64,000 nucleotides of DNA from Bolinopsis microptera. Its lineage: Eukaryota; Ctenophora; Tentaculata; Lobata; Bolinopsidae. The notes beneath the pieces are model-generated. The model made no database searches and had not been told where the DNA came from. It saw only the letters and a program-made list of their open reading frames with translations. The DNA lies in NCBI RefSeq assembly GCF_026151205.1, contig NC_087074.1, forward strand, positions 7,915,726 through 7,979,725, given 5' to 3'. The position numbers were made by a program, and so were the translations under genes. Positions 34,152 to 44,870 of this stretch are shown here, piece by piece. Each line of letters begins with the position of its first letter. The stretch's first letter is position 1.

Positions 34152-37076
34152 CTATTTAGGACAAGCACTTGTGTCTGATTTGCGAATGGTGTGTAGGTGT
34201 TTGTTGAGGCCACAATGTCCTGTGATGAGGTGCACTGCAGTTCTATAATTTTGTCTGTTGTTACTGAGTGTAGTGTTGAGATTTTTGATGATGTTGATGT
34301 TTTTATGTCCAAGTGTCAGTTTAGTGTGTCTGGGACCATCAGTAATCCATGATTCTTGATTAAGTTTTGTGACGTTGTCGTTGATCAGGCGTTTGATGTA
34401 AGATTGTGGAATTGGGCAATTCAAAGTGGATTCACTGGTTGTACCATTTTTGGCCAGCTCGTCTGCTTTTTCATTTCCCCACAATCCAATGTGTGCAGCT
34501 ATCCATCTGATCTCTAAGGTGTTAGTGGATCCGAGTGTATTGAGGGTGTCGTAACAGTCTCTAGTAGTCCTACTCCTCGTTGAAGGTGAGGATATGGCTT
34601 GAATAGAGGAGAGACTGTCTGACCATATGATGATGTGTGTGTTTGTATAAGTTGATAGATATTTACAAGCTTCGATGATGGCAGTGAGTTCTGTTTGATA
34701 AACGGTGCAATAATCGGGAAGCTTGAATGATCTTTCATCTAGTGTAGTGTTGTTGTTGTCTGTGGTGATAATATAACCAGCCCCGCTACCTGAGTCTGTG
34801 CGTGACCCGTCTGTGTAGCAGGTGATGGTTTCACTGGGGATGTTGTCGATGGTGTTTTGGAGTGAGCCTCTATATCCAATGTTGTCAGCTCCAGGAGTGG
34901 TGACCGTGAAGCGTCGTTCAAGCATCATGGTTGGTATAGATAGGTCTCTCTCTGCTTTGGGTGGTATGTTGAGATCTACCATGAATTGTTTGTTGATAGT
35001 GGTGTGAGTTGTGATGGTACCTTTTCTGGGGGCGATAGTTTCGAGGGTTAGGCTTCCATAAGCTTGAAGCCTGGCTGTGCCCTTTGCTGCTTCACCTCTC
35101 AGGAAAAGTATGATATCTGGAGTGTTAGTGAGGTGGTTCAGTGCGATGAAGGGAGTACTAGGCATGGCACCAGACATCATTCTCAATGCCAATGCCTGAA
35201 CTCGTTTGAACTTCCTCGCGTTGGTGTCTGTTTGGGTTGCTCTAATCCATATACTACAGCAGTATGATAGAATAGGTCTGATGACAGCGGTGTACATCCA
35301 TTTGCATGTTTTAGGGCTCATACCCCAAGTGGGGCCGACAGCTCTTCTACATTGCATAAGGGATGCCGTAGCTTTTTTGGTGGTATTGGTGATATGTTCA
35401 TTGAAATTGAGCTTGCTGTCGAGGGTCACTCCTAGGAATTTGGCAGATTTGGATAGACCTATAGTGGTGTTACCCACCACCACAGGTCTTAGTGTCCATT
35501 TCTTATTCCAGGTAAACATGACTATTTGTGTTTTGAGTGCGCTTATGGATAGATCTTTGGTTTGGCACCATTTTTCTATTGTGTTGATGGTTTTGCGTGT
35601 TCTGTTCCAGATGATGTCTAAATCATTCCCCTCCGCTAGAGAGAGCAGATCGTCTGCAAAAGCTTGCAGATAACCTGGTATGTCTCTTGCGGTGTAGGCC
35701 AGGAGATCATCGACTACCAGGTTCCAGAGGAAAGGGGAAAGGATGCCACCTTGAGGGCACCCTCTCCGGATCCGAACCCTTGTCGACTTATCCTTATGAT
35801 TTAATGTGATGAATCTGTTAGTTACCATGTTGATAATCCATTGTGCTGTGGCCAGATCCACTTTCGTGGTCTTGATAGCGTCAGAAATAGCCTTGAAAGA
35901 GACATTATCAAAAGCTCCCTCTATATCTAGAAAGACGCCTAGGACATATCCCTTCTTAGCTATCCTGCGCTCGATGGTGTGAGTAACTTTATGAAGGGCT
36001 GCTTCGGTTGAACATCCTTTCTTAAAGCCAAATTGTCGTTTGTTGATGTCTTTAGCGATATTAAGGTCGTGTTGCATATGCCACAGTATCACCTTCTCCT
36101 GTAGTTTTAACATCACTGGAGAAAGGGTGATAGTGCGAAATAACTTTGGTTGGTTGTAGTCAGTTTTTCCAGGCTTTGGAAGAAAGATTCTAAGGGATTC
36201 TTTCCACAAAGTTGGAATGTGTTGGGTTTCATGATTTTTTGTCATAATGGTTCTGGTGATGTCTTTGATGTGTGTCCAAGCTTTCTGTATGATGATAGGT
36301 TTGAGGGTGTCGGGTCCAGCAGCTTTCAACGGATCGAAAGATTTAAGAGCCTCCTCGATTCTGTCTGGGCTGTAGATGGTATTGAGTAAGGTGGTGGTGA
36401 TTGGTAGAGGACCAGGTGGAGGCACTGGCGGATCAGTGACACTATCCTTGAAGTGGGTTCGTGTCATGACCTCCAATGTCTCCTCTGCATTTTTGGTGAT
36501 GTCTCCGTTTGGTTTGTAAACGGCTTCTAGTGTATGTTTGTTGTCGTTACAGGATTTCAGAATCTTATTCATCCTTCCGGATTCCTTAACAGACTCTGTT
36601 TCCTGACAAAAAGTTCTCCAGGCATTACGCTGGGAGTTGGTTATAAGTCTGTTGTATTGTTTGTTGCTCTCTCTAAGAGCGAGCCACAGGGCATCAGTCT
36701 TCTTTTTGCGGGCAGTAATCAGTTTTTGTCTTATTCCCCTCTGTGCTTCCTCTACTTCTTGAGTTAGCCAGGGGGGTTTGCGGACGGAACTTGAGATGTA
36801 AGTGATGGGGCATGCCTCCTCGAAGGCTTCCTTTAGTGCAGTATTGATTATGTCTATTTTGTGATTAATTTCAGTCGTAGTGTTGATTTGTGTGTTGTTA
36901 AGGTTGGGGTTATTCGATAGGATCTCATCAAATCTGTCCCAGTCAGTGTTTTTGACTAGTCGGATCTGTTTGGGTTCCTTCTTTGGCCCTGTAGTTATAT
37001 CGAACATAATATAGCGATGGTCAGAGTTGGAGTAAAGGTCACTAACATGCCAGTTACTAATGAGATCTCCTCCCAA
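34152..37076 (-). CDS. LINE ORF2: reverse transcriptase and RNase H (intact part)
   Basis: 974 open codons form the C-terminal part of ORF2. They begin at the end of the endonuclease (SNSDHRYIMFDI includes the SDH motif). The RT carries RTITLSPVMLKLQEKVI, FKKGCSTEAALHKV, GVFLDIEGAFDNV, CPQGGILSPFLWNLVVDDLL and the catalytic FADDLL. RNase H has all its key residues: YTDGSRTDSG, YQTELTAIIEA, WSDSLSSI and HIGLWGNEKADELA. A short cysteine/histidine tail follows (HLITGHCGLNKHLH ... SACPK). The enzyme copies element RNA into DNA at a nicked target. The N-terminal endonuclease is out of frame, so this copy cannot make complete ORF2. Confidence 0.9.
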   Translation of the reverse strand: MGGDLISNWHVSDLYSNSDHRYIMFDITTGPKKEPKQIRLVKNTDWDRFDEILSNNPNLNNTQINTTTEINHKIDIINTALKEAFEEACPITYISSSVRKPPWLTQEVEEAQRGIRQKLITARKKKTDALWLALRESNKQYNRLITNSQRNAWRTFCQETESVKESGRMNKILKSCNDNKHTLEAVYKPNGDITKNAEETLEVMTRTHFKDSVTDPPVPPPGPLPITTTLLNTIYSPDRIEEALKSFDPLKAAGPDTLKPIIIQKAWTHIKDITRTIMTKNHETQHIPTLWKESLRIFLPKPGKTDYNQPKLFRTITLSPVMLKLQEKVILWHMQHDLNIAKDINKRQFGFKKGCSTEAALHKVTHTIERRIAKKGYVLGVFLDIEGAFDNVSFKAISDAIKTTKVDLATAQWIINMVTNRFITLNHKDKSTRVRIRRGCPQGGILSPFLWNLVVDDLLAYTARDIPGYLQAFADDLLSLAEGNDLDIIWNRTRKTINTIEKWCQTKDLSISALKTQIVMFTWNKKWTLRPVVVGNTTIGLSKSAKFLGVTLDSKLNFNEHITNTTKKATASLMQCRRAVGPTWGMSPKTCKWMYTAVIRPILSYCCSIWIRATQTDTNARKFKRVQALALRMMSGAMPSTPFIALNHLTNTPDIILFLRGEAAKGTARLQAYGSLTLETIAPRKGTITTHTTINKQFMVDLNIPPKAERDLSIPTMMLERRFTVTTPGADNIGYRGSLQNTIDNIPSETITCYTDGSRTDSGSGAGYIITTDNNNTTLDERSFKLPDYCTVYQTELTAIIEACKYLSTYTNTHIIIWSDSLSSIQAISSPSTRSRTTRDCYDTLNTLGSTNTLEIRWIAAHIGLWGNEKADELAKNGTTSESTLNCPIPQSYIKRLINDNVTKLNQESWITDGPRHTKLTLGHKNINIIKNLNTTLSNNRQNYRTAVHLITGHCGLNKHLHTIRKSDTSACPK

Positions 37077-37743
37077 CTGGTTTGTTATTGTGAGATCGAT
37101 AATTGAGTTGTGGCCTCGAGAGTTGAGGAAGGTTGGGGATGATCCTTTGTTGGCACATGACAGCCCTAGGGAGGAGAGAAAGTCAAGAAGCTCCTCTCCC
37201 CTTTTATTGCATGCCTTGTTCCCCCAAAGGGTGTGGTGGGAATTGGTGTCCGACCCTATAATGAGCGGGATGTTGTTATCATTTGCGTATTTTGCTAGAG
37301 GTGATGTTTCTTGTGGCGGGTACCCGGCCCATTTATATCCATGTACGAAGCTGCCAGAATGAGTTCTGTCGAGCTGAGTTGGATTTTAATGGCCACTTGA
37401 TCGGGTGTTGTGAATTGTGTAAGTTCCCAACATTTTACTGTCAGGTTTTTGTGCAGTACAATAGCGGCACGGGGTCTTTTATCCCGACCTTGTAGTAATA
37501 TTGGGTGAGATCCTTATTGATGGGTGGTATTAGGTTTTTGTTATTAGAGTACGGTTCTGTTGCAAGAATGATTGGATTTCTCCGGCCGTGAGTGTTGATA
37601 AGGAGGGTTTTCCATGCATTGAACTTGCGTTTGAGATTAATTTGGGTGACAGAGTAAGTTTCAGACTGCTTATTGCATGCTGCAATAGTAGTTTTTAACT
37701 TTTTTTTGGCGTCTCTTCTTTTTTGTGCTAGTTTGAGCGTCAT
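37077..37743 (-). pseudogene. LINE ORF2 N-terminus: APE endonuclease, frameshifted
   Basis: The likely ORF2 start is at 37743 (MTLKLAQKRRDAKKKLK). The endonuclease opens with IILATEPYSNN, which contains the catalytic glutamate motif. Near 37480 the frame changes (KVGIKD to RDKRPRAAIVLHK). It continues through ELILAASYMDINGP and then meets a TAG near 37300 before resuming in the frame of the large RT ORF. At least two frameshifts are needed to read through. Confidence 0.7.
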
Positions 37744-37986
37744 TGAGCGGAGTGGAAGCCGTCCCTCCCCCTAGACAGGTATTATGACCTATCATTGCCG
37801 GTGGGGCGCTGAGGAGTTGGACAGGGTCGGGTAGCAGCAGCTGGCCCTCCAGAAGGTACGCATGGTCCCTTCCAGACAAACAGCCCCCGCCAGACCTTCC
37901 CTGAACATGGCTCCCACAGTCCGCTCAATAGACGTTTGTGTGTGAAATTGTGTTTGTTGTTATCTTTTGTTTGTGACCATATGTTC

Positions 37987-38517
37987 TCACGTGGGTGCGC
38001 GCACCCGCTCGAAGATATGATTTTTTTTAGCTTTTAACACAATAATGTCGTATGTCGGTTGGACCATTGAGACTTGCCGAGAGTCAAAAGTGGTCGGTTG
38101 AAAGTAGGTTGTTGGTCTGATCGCAATGCCAACTGTCGATTCAATGTCCCCATCCGGCCCGACTGCAAACAACTTTACTAGCTTAAGCTGGTCGTTATGG
38201 ATAGTGACCGTCCCTCCAGTTGGCACCACTGTTGGTAGTAAAGGTTGGTTTTTGGTGTTGTTACAGTATATTACTTTATAGGGTTCGTGGACGGTGCACA
38301 AAGTGCATGAGTCAGACCCAAGAGTCCGTGCACATACATTCGTGTTTGCCGAAGCACACTCTACCCACAATCTATAAAGCAAATGGTTGATCAGTGAGGG
38401 TGTATCGTGAGTTTTAACACTTTCTGCGAATCGTAGAAAGATGCTGAGAAATACTACGACGACAGTGTTGAAATGCCGCCCAATAAAACAGGGAAAATGG
38501 GTGCTAATGATCGGCAT
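37987..38517 (-). CDS. LINE leader ORF, 176 codons, secreted-like, unknown
   Basis: This frame sits where ORF1 is expected but shows no zinc knuckle or RNA-recognition motif. It has a hydrophobic segment near residues 16-30 (NTVVVVFLSIFLRF) like a signal peptide or membrane anchor. A cysteine-rich stretch (WVECASANTNVC, then CTLC and YCNNT) follows, and then about 90 residues without a recognisable fold. About 110 bases of it are duplicated at 39005-39116. It could be a captured host or other-element fragment. Whether it is translated is unknown. Confidence 0.4.
   Translation of the reverse strand: MPIISTHFPCFIGRHFNTVVVVFLSIFLRFAESVKTHDTPSLINHLLYRLWVECASANTNVCARTLGSDSCTLCTVHEPYKVIYCNNTKNQPLLPTVVPTGGTVTIHNDQLKLVKLFAVGPDGDIESTVGIAIRPTTYFQPTTFDSRQVSMVQPTYDIIVLKAKKNHIFERVRAPT
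38118..38229 (-). repeat. LINE leader direct repeat, copy 1
   Basis: About 112 bases match 39005-39116 with roughly a dozen differences (shared GATCGCAATGC, AACTGTCGATTCAA, CTGCAAACAACTTTACT, CTTAAGCTGGTCG). It lies inside the 176-codon ORF. Confidence 0.8.
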
Positions 38518-39004
38518 TAAGGGCCCGACCTGAAGCGCACACCCTAAACTTCAAAAACCCTATAGCTCAATGTGAATGAAAGCTGTGAGTGCTCAGGAAG
38601 GAAGGATCAGGTGAGTTAAATAGCCAAAAGAAGTGCACGTGCGACTTATGTCCAGTGATGCCCAGCTGGACAGTACGGCTTAGTTTCGGCAGGTCGAGTG
38701 AAGCCCAGTAAGCCCCCTTACCACGTCAAGGTCACTTAACCGACTCCAGGCTGCAGTTCCAATCAATCCAAGAATGAAAGACACGAACAAGAAGTGGGTT
38801 GAAAGGAATTACAGTCAGATAAATCAGAGTAAGTGGGCGGAGTCTTCACGAATGCTCTGGTGCTCAGGACTGACTCCGCCGCCGTACTTATAATCCCAGC
38901 AATTCTAAAGCGTCCAGGAGGCCCCAGACGAGAGGCGGGAGCCCAAACCCCCCGTGCTAGCCCCGAGAAACGGGTCCAAGGCCCGAGAGTTTGACAAGAG
39001 CCAG

Positions 39005-39116
39005 GATCGCAATGCTAACTGTCGATTCAAAGTTCCCATCCGTCCCGACTGCAAACAACTTTACTTGCTTAAGCTGGTCGGTATGAATAGTAACCGTCCC
39101 TCCAGCCAGCACCACT
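39005..39116 (-). repeat. LINE leader direct repeat, copy 2
   Basis: Second copy, near the element's 5' end and about 890 bp from copy 1. Flanking sequences do not match, so only this module is duplicated. Confidence 0.8.
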
Positions 39117-39272
39117 CACCCATCCCCGCCGCACCCCCGTGCCAACCCCCAGATCTCAGACCATACCACGAGGAGCACGAACCCACACCAATCCCGCCCA
39201 GGACCCACCCAGCCGCTCGAATTACCGGGAAGCTGCCTGGCTAATGCTCTGGACCAGTTACATATTGTAACT

Positions 39273-39285
39273 TGCTCTGCAATAT
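39273..39285. repeat. target-site duplication, right
   Basis: TGCTCTGCAATAT at the 5' end of the LINE; the transporter coding sequence resumes immediately after it. Confidence 0.92.
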
Positions 39286-39433
39286 GTAACTATTGGAATT
39301 GAAAAGTATGGAATTGAAAATGTGACACTCATTGCTGCATGCTATAAGGAAAATGCTTCTAATGTGACATGCAAGGATATTGGGGATGTAATTTCCAATG
39401 ATATGTCGTCTTTAGCTGTCTATATAAATGCTG

Positions 39434-40159
39434 TAAAGTCAAAAAGCTAAAATTGTCCTTTTCAGGCTTATTTTAACAAAAAGACAGTCAGGGAAGATCG
39501 GATTGATTTGATGCTTGACATCAAATTGTTCTCTGAATTCTGGCGCAGTTTTTGATGCCCTCAAAAATGTTTTTACTCATTCAGCTTCAGATCTATTGGA
39601 CCTCAAAGCCAAACAACAAATTTAGGCACATTTTTCGTTTTTAATATTAATTACTGATTTTTCTAAAATTTTGATAGGAATGTGCTAGTGACTTTTTGAA
39701 GGGTGCAAAATAACCGCAACTAGCACATTTATATATGAGTTATGAACAACAAAACACCCTAAAATGCTTCCCTTTGAAGTTATGGGAGAAAATGGGATTT
39801 TTTGGCTTTGCAGATAAAAAATCACATTTTCTCCCATAACTTCAAAGGGAAGCATTTAAGGGTGTTTTGTTGTTCATAACTCATATATAAATGTGCTAGT
39901 TGCGGTTATTTTGCACCCTTCAAAAAGTCACTAGCACATTCCTATCAAAATTTTAGAAAAATCAGTAAATATTAAAAACGAAAAATGTGCCTAAATTTGT
40001 TGTTTGGCTTTGAGGTCCAATAGATCTGAAGCTGAATGAGTAAAAACATTTTTGAGGGCATCAAAAACTGCGCCAGAATTCAGAGAACAATTTGATCTTC
40101 CCTGACTGTCTTTTTGTTAAAATAAGCCTGAAAAGGACAATTTTAGCTTTTTGACTTTA
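39434..40159. repeat. palindromic insertion in transporter exon
   Basis: The left arm begins TAAAGTCAAAAAGC and the right arm ends GCTTTTTGACTTTA; they pair inward to a short loop near 39800-39820. The left arm carries about 23 extra bases near 39501-39523 that themselves fold back (GATTTGATGCTTGACATCAA). Outside the right arm, about 300 more foreign bases (40160-40463) precede the point where the transporter sequence resumes, so the whole insertion is about 39439-40463. No coding sequence or flanking duplication was found. Confidence 0.85.
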
Positions 40160-42581
40160 AAAATTCATAACACACCAGCCTTTTTAGATACGATATCAAG
40201 ATTTTACACACACCTTGAAATAGATGTGACTAAACGGCGAGCAAAATTTCAACCCGATACCGCAAGAAATGATTAACTTATAGCGTCTCAACCGCAAAAT
40301 AATTTTTTCCGAAAATTGCACTCTCAACCAGGAAATGCTCGATTACAAAAATGGGTATTCTCAAAATAATTTTTTTTGGTGTGGAAACGGTGCGCTAGAA
40401 GGTCATTGAACTGCATATGAGGTCATTTGGTCTGGACAGATTTGGTGTATGCCCCCTTAAGGGTGTTTGTGCTCCAATCTTTGTGATTTTGCTTGGTGGA
40501 TATTCTGATGCAGTGGGCAAAAAGTTTGCTATCATTACACTTCTCTCTGTAAATATGATCTGGTCCACTCTGCTCCTCACCAACACAATATTTATTACTG
40601 GCTTTCACTCCTGGATGTACGTGCTTGTTTGTGGGTTCATCTTAGGACTGAATGGAGGCTCTACCTTTACTGTCAACAGCTTCTTAATTGGTTACGTGTC
40701 AATTACAACACCACCTTCCGAACAAACTGGCAAGTTTAGTTTAATCTTGGGTTGTGGTCTTATTGGGTCTGTGCTTGGCCCAGTTACGAGTGGCCTGATT
40801 CTGAGGGTCACGACAAAATACTGGATTATCGGACTATTGTCGACATCATTGATGGCTATCACTCTGACTATTGGAATTCTCTGTCTGAAACCACTCGAAA
40901 ACAAATCAGGAATTAAAGCTAGTGTTCGGCAGAATGGATTTTTCGATACTTTTGTGGAGGCCTTGAAGTTCCAGTACCATAATACCATTGATCTATTCAA
41001 GTATCAAACTTTCCTTAGAAAGTTTATTAGTGCCAACTTCATGTTCTTACTGAGCTCAGTAGGAGTCATTTCCCCAATTACTATCCTGGTCACAGTGTAT
41101 TTACTTGCAGATCCCTTCAAGTGGACAACTAGCTCTAGAGCATACTTCGGTTCAGGTAAATCTAGTTTGCAATTATTTAGCATATTATCACATTTGCCTC
41201 AAATAAAACCATATTATATTTCATTTTCATTTCAACACTAATATTATCTTTCACAAAAAATAAATTACTGACTACTTATAATTTACAGGTTTTATGTTGG
41301 TCCTTGCCCTTCAGAGTGTATTAACAGTGAGAATTTTGAAAATGTTCCACTTCTCCAGACCTGCCATTGTTAGAGTGGGAGTATTTATGGGTTTTGTTGG
41401 AACATTCTTCTTAGCATTTGCTACAAATAGCCCTATCCTACTGATAGGTAAGCAAATAAAGGCTTGCTGAACTGTTGACATTTGTTATTCAATTTTAGCT
41501 TTTCAATCATAATTTTCTCAATTTTCAAAATTTCAAATATATTTGTTTTTCAGGAATGGGGTTGAACTCATTCATTGTTATAACAACCCCAACTATCCAA
41601 TCAATTATCCTGTCTCTCGTTGAGCCCGAGCAAGTTGGTACTGCTGTGGGTTTGATGGCGGCTGGGCAGGGCTTTGCTGAAAGTGCTCTTGTTGATCTCA
41701 TCCTGTTGGTTTACAATAAAACTGAACACATCATGAATGGCTTCTGCTTTTTCGCTGTATCCTTTTTCCTGGGATGTAACCTAGTCATAGCAATGTTAGT
41801 ACTAGAATATTGATGCTAGATGTCTACTCACGCACAGTATTAAGTATACATGATTTTTGTTCACTTAGATAATTGAATAAGATAAAGTTTACTTCATTTC
41901 TCTAAAATTTAACTCATTAACTCACTACAAATAATCCCTATCTCCAGGTTCTACACGCATCCTCAGACTACAAGAGAAGACAAGAACCCTCTGACAACTG
42001 ATGATGATACCCCTGGCTCCCCTATTGTCCCCAGTTCTGATGTTCTCAAAGGGGGTGTACCTAAAGCTTCAACAACTCCTGTTAGTAATTGAGAGCCTAT
42101 CTTGTTAAAAAAAAAGGTCCGCTCTATTTGTAAATCCAAATTTTCCATCAAAGTTTTAAACCCCCTTGATATGAAACATCCATAATTTCAGGACGGAGAT
42201 GAAGATACAAGGTGTCAACTTACTAGCCCTGATGAACTGATGAACGCTGCAGATCCTCTACCTGCATCTAAAGCATGATAAAACAGCTTTCTGTGGGCCT
42301 GGGAGCATAGCTTGGACAATTTGGGAAATTTTAATTTTGAGTGGTCAATGTGTTTTAAAGGTGTTACTCCGATTTTAAAAGAATATATCTATTTTTCTGC
42401 TGGGAAGGAAGTAGGAACTAGATATTTTTAAAACTAATTTTATTTTTATTGTGATTAGGTAGTTTAATTAAAATTAGAATCAATTAATTTAAACAGCAAT
42501 ACAGTAAGATTATTACATAATTTAAAGATGCTTCTTTCAGCTCTGAAGGACACTTAAATCAGTTCTATGAACTGCTAATAT

Positions 42582-43813
42582 TTGGAGTTCAGGGAAGAGA
42601 TGTCTGAACTTAAAACCTTGCTGAAGGAACAACTGTCCCAGAAACCTGAGAGAGCTCAAGAGCGATCCTCAGATCAGGTTGATTTTATGAAACAATTTGC
42701 TGAACAGTTTTCATCTTTAAAAGAAGACCTCACGAAAAATATCAATGATGTTATTGACAATAAAGTAAACACTGTTGTAACAAAATCCGGTACTGTTTCT
42801 CATACAAAGGACGTTCTCTATTCCAGCTTGTTTACCGACTCAAACAGTTCCACACCATCTGCTCAACCACCACTGCACATGTTCCAATTGCTCCAACACG
42901 TACACAACCTTCATCACCCGAGATTCTAATTCTGTCCCCGAAAGAAGAACAATCGGTAAATGCTGCAACAATGACGAATGTGAAAAAATTTGCTACTGAT
43001 AAATTAAAGAGCAGTCAAGTAGTATTTCTCAGATGTAATGAAAACAACAAGAAAGTTTCAATTGGCTTCCCTAATGCTGAAATTCGTGATAAGGCTACTT
43101 CACTTCTCAATGATGGAAATACCTTAGATTCGTATGGATATCAGTCTAAGAATGGCAACAAAATGCTGCCAAAAGTTACTATTTATGGTGTTTCTTCTGA
43201 AGTTCTTGACGATATAGACACTACAGCTGTAGGGAATGATGCCGATAAACTTAGGGATCTTGAAAAGAACCACTTAGTCGCCCAAATTGTGGAGAAAAAC
43301 TCGTCCATCAAAGATTTGTATGAAGCAGGGCACACTATCAGTATTGTCTATCTCAATAAGATAAAACGTTTCACCAACGATAAGCAGGAACGCATAGAGC
43401 TCACTATTGGAATCAAACTATCACCATCTGTCTATAGAGTCCTCTTTAACCAACAACAAGGATCTCTCTATTTAGGTAGTCGCAGATACAAAGTAACTGA
43501 TCGCTTCTACATCAAACAGTGTTATCATTGTCAAATGATTGGACACACTTCTGTTGACTGTAATGAAGTCAAAACAAATAAACATCCTACCTGCATGTAC
43601 TGTATGGGAAGTCACCGGTCTTCAGCATGCCAATTTAAGCAGAAGAAGGACAAACATGCCTGTGCTCGATGTTTGGCTTCAACACACACTAATGATGCCG
43701 AGAATTCAAGAACACATAATGCGGCAGCTTACGATTGTCCTGTGTTGGTAAGACTAAGAGAAACTAAACGTATTGCTGCTAACACTGACTTCATTTCAAA
43801 AAACGTAATGTGA
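42582..43813 (+). pseudogene. LINE ORF1: nucleic-acid-binding zinc-knuckle protein, one frameshift
   Basis: The first part (42582 to about 42880) is a charged, probably coiled-coil segment (MSELKTLLKEQLSQK, FSSLKEDLTKNIND). The frame then shifts by one near 42880 and goes on (VPIAPTRTQPSSPEILILSP) into the 42971-43813 frame. That part ends in a CCHC knuckle, CYHCQMIGHTSVDC, followed by CMYCMGSHRSSAC and CARC clusters. This arrangement is typical of LINE ORF1 proteins, which bind element RNA. Without the single-base shift it would be one reading frame. Confidence 0.8.
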
Positions 43814-43814
43814 A

Positions 43815-44870
43815 ATTAGGTGCTAATCGACAGAAATCACAGCTTTCTATTGGTTGTTTCAACGCAAGGTCTCTATGCAACAAAACTTGTGGCGTACTAG
43901 AAATGCTTTTAAAGATAACTCGATTTCTATCTGTTGTATCACGGAAACTTGGCTAAAAACTAATGATCGGGCAAAGTTTGCCGAAATCCGTGATTTTGGG
44001 TTCGATATTATCAGTGCCCCTCGAAGAGGTAGGGGAGGTGGTGTTGGTTTTCTCTTCAACCCCAAAATGATATCGCCTGTACGCAATGATGTTACTAAAT
44101 ATTCATCTTTTGAAGTACTTGAATGTGTCATTAAAACTGCTGGTGAGATTATCAGGCTATGTGTAGTTTATCGCAGCACTCAGGCCAAAGCGAAATATGA
44201 TGAAACAAAAATATCTAAGTTTATGGATGACTTTGATGGATACCTGGACAATCTTCTGCTTAAAACTGGATCTCCAATTATTTGTGGTGACTTTAATTTC
44301 CATGTTGAAGACATATACAATAATGCTGCCCAGAACTTTATTGCTCTTTGTGAGAGCAAAGGCTTCCTTCAGCATGTCGACTCTCCTACTCACATCTCCG
44401 GCGGGACACTGGACTTGTTATTTACTCTAGGCTGTGTAAGTGACTCATTGTCTGTAACAGATATGATGGTAGAGACAAGCACTGGAACCAGCTCTGATCA
44501 CTATCTAGTAAGTTTTCAGGTCCCAGTTACATTCGATCTTCATAAAGCTCGTACATATGAAGAAAAAGATGTCAGAGAGCTAAGCAAAATTGACATCGAT
44601 AAGTTCAGGGAAGATCTGTTTTGTTCAGAGCTTAACCTTTCTGAATATCAATCCTTAGACGAGGCTGTGAACCTTTATCAAAATGTCCTTGAACAGGTGC
44701 TAGACAAACATGCCCCACTTATTACGAAACGATTTACTGCTGAAAAGTCTGATTTTTGGGATAATAAATGTCAAATTGCTGTCAGAGAGAGGAGAAGGGC
44801 AAAACGAAAAGCCAAAAAGTATCCAGAGAATGATGAGTTTAAAACTACTCATTTTGAAAAATGGTGTTGA
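43815..44870 (+). pseudogene. LINE ORF2 N-terminus: APE endonuclease, frameshifted at both ends
   Basis: The domain begins SIGCFNARSLCNKT in one frame. It shifts near 43908 into the 43854-44870 frame, which carries the endonuclease motifs ITETWL, RGRGGGVGFLF, ICGDFNFH and TSSDHYLVSF. The frame ends at 44870 (FEKWC), while the continuing protein proceeds in another frame from about 44868. So two frameshifts separate the endonuclease from its start and from the RT. Confidence 0.8.

Larger units (their letters stand above)
33718..39272 (-). mobile_element. RNase H-bearing non-LTR retrotransposon (R1/I-like), 5.55 kb
   Basis: The insertion is bounded by the 13-bp duplication TGCTCTGCAATAT and ends, in its own sense, in a poly(A) tail (T run at 33718-33739). 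Both are hallmarks of target-primed reverse transcription. From its 5' end (39272) it has a roughly 1.5-kb leader, an ORF2 start at 37743, an APE-type endonuclease region broken by frameshifts, and an intact reverse transcriptase/RNase H frame (37076-34152). RNase H after the RT places it near the R1/I/LOA groups; the exact clade is not resolved. The host site is exon 1 of SLC46-like copy 2. Confidence 0.9.
33622..42278 (+). pseudogene. SLC46-like transporter, copy 2, split by two insertions
   Basis: This is a tandem paralogue of the 29790-32036 gene. Coding pieces of exon 1 are 33622-33717, 39286-39438 and 40464-41155; later exons are 41289-41447, 41554-41794, 41948-42080 and 42192-42278. 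Between the first two pieces sits a 5.55-kb LINE; between the second and third sits a 1.0-kb palindromic insertion. Lining up with copy 1 shows that both breaks fall inside one continuous coding exon. The remaining frame from about 40464 reads open through helices 2-12 (GGYSDAVGKK, FMLVLALQSVL, GPVTSGLIL). The predicted tail ends ADPLPASKA. Unless both insertions are spliced out, full-length protein cannot be made. The downstream two-thirds shows no extra stops, so the damage is probably recent. Confidence 0.8.

Noticed and set aside
35206-35673. Plus-strand 155-codon ORF and similar frames at 36150-36767 and 37060-37362
   Set aside because: They are shadows opposite the LINE reverse transcriptase ORF.
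38954-39244. Plus-strand 96-codon ORF
   Set aside because: It lies antisense in the LINE leader, is proline-rich without a domain, and overlaps the duplicated 112-bp module.
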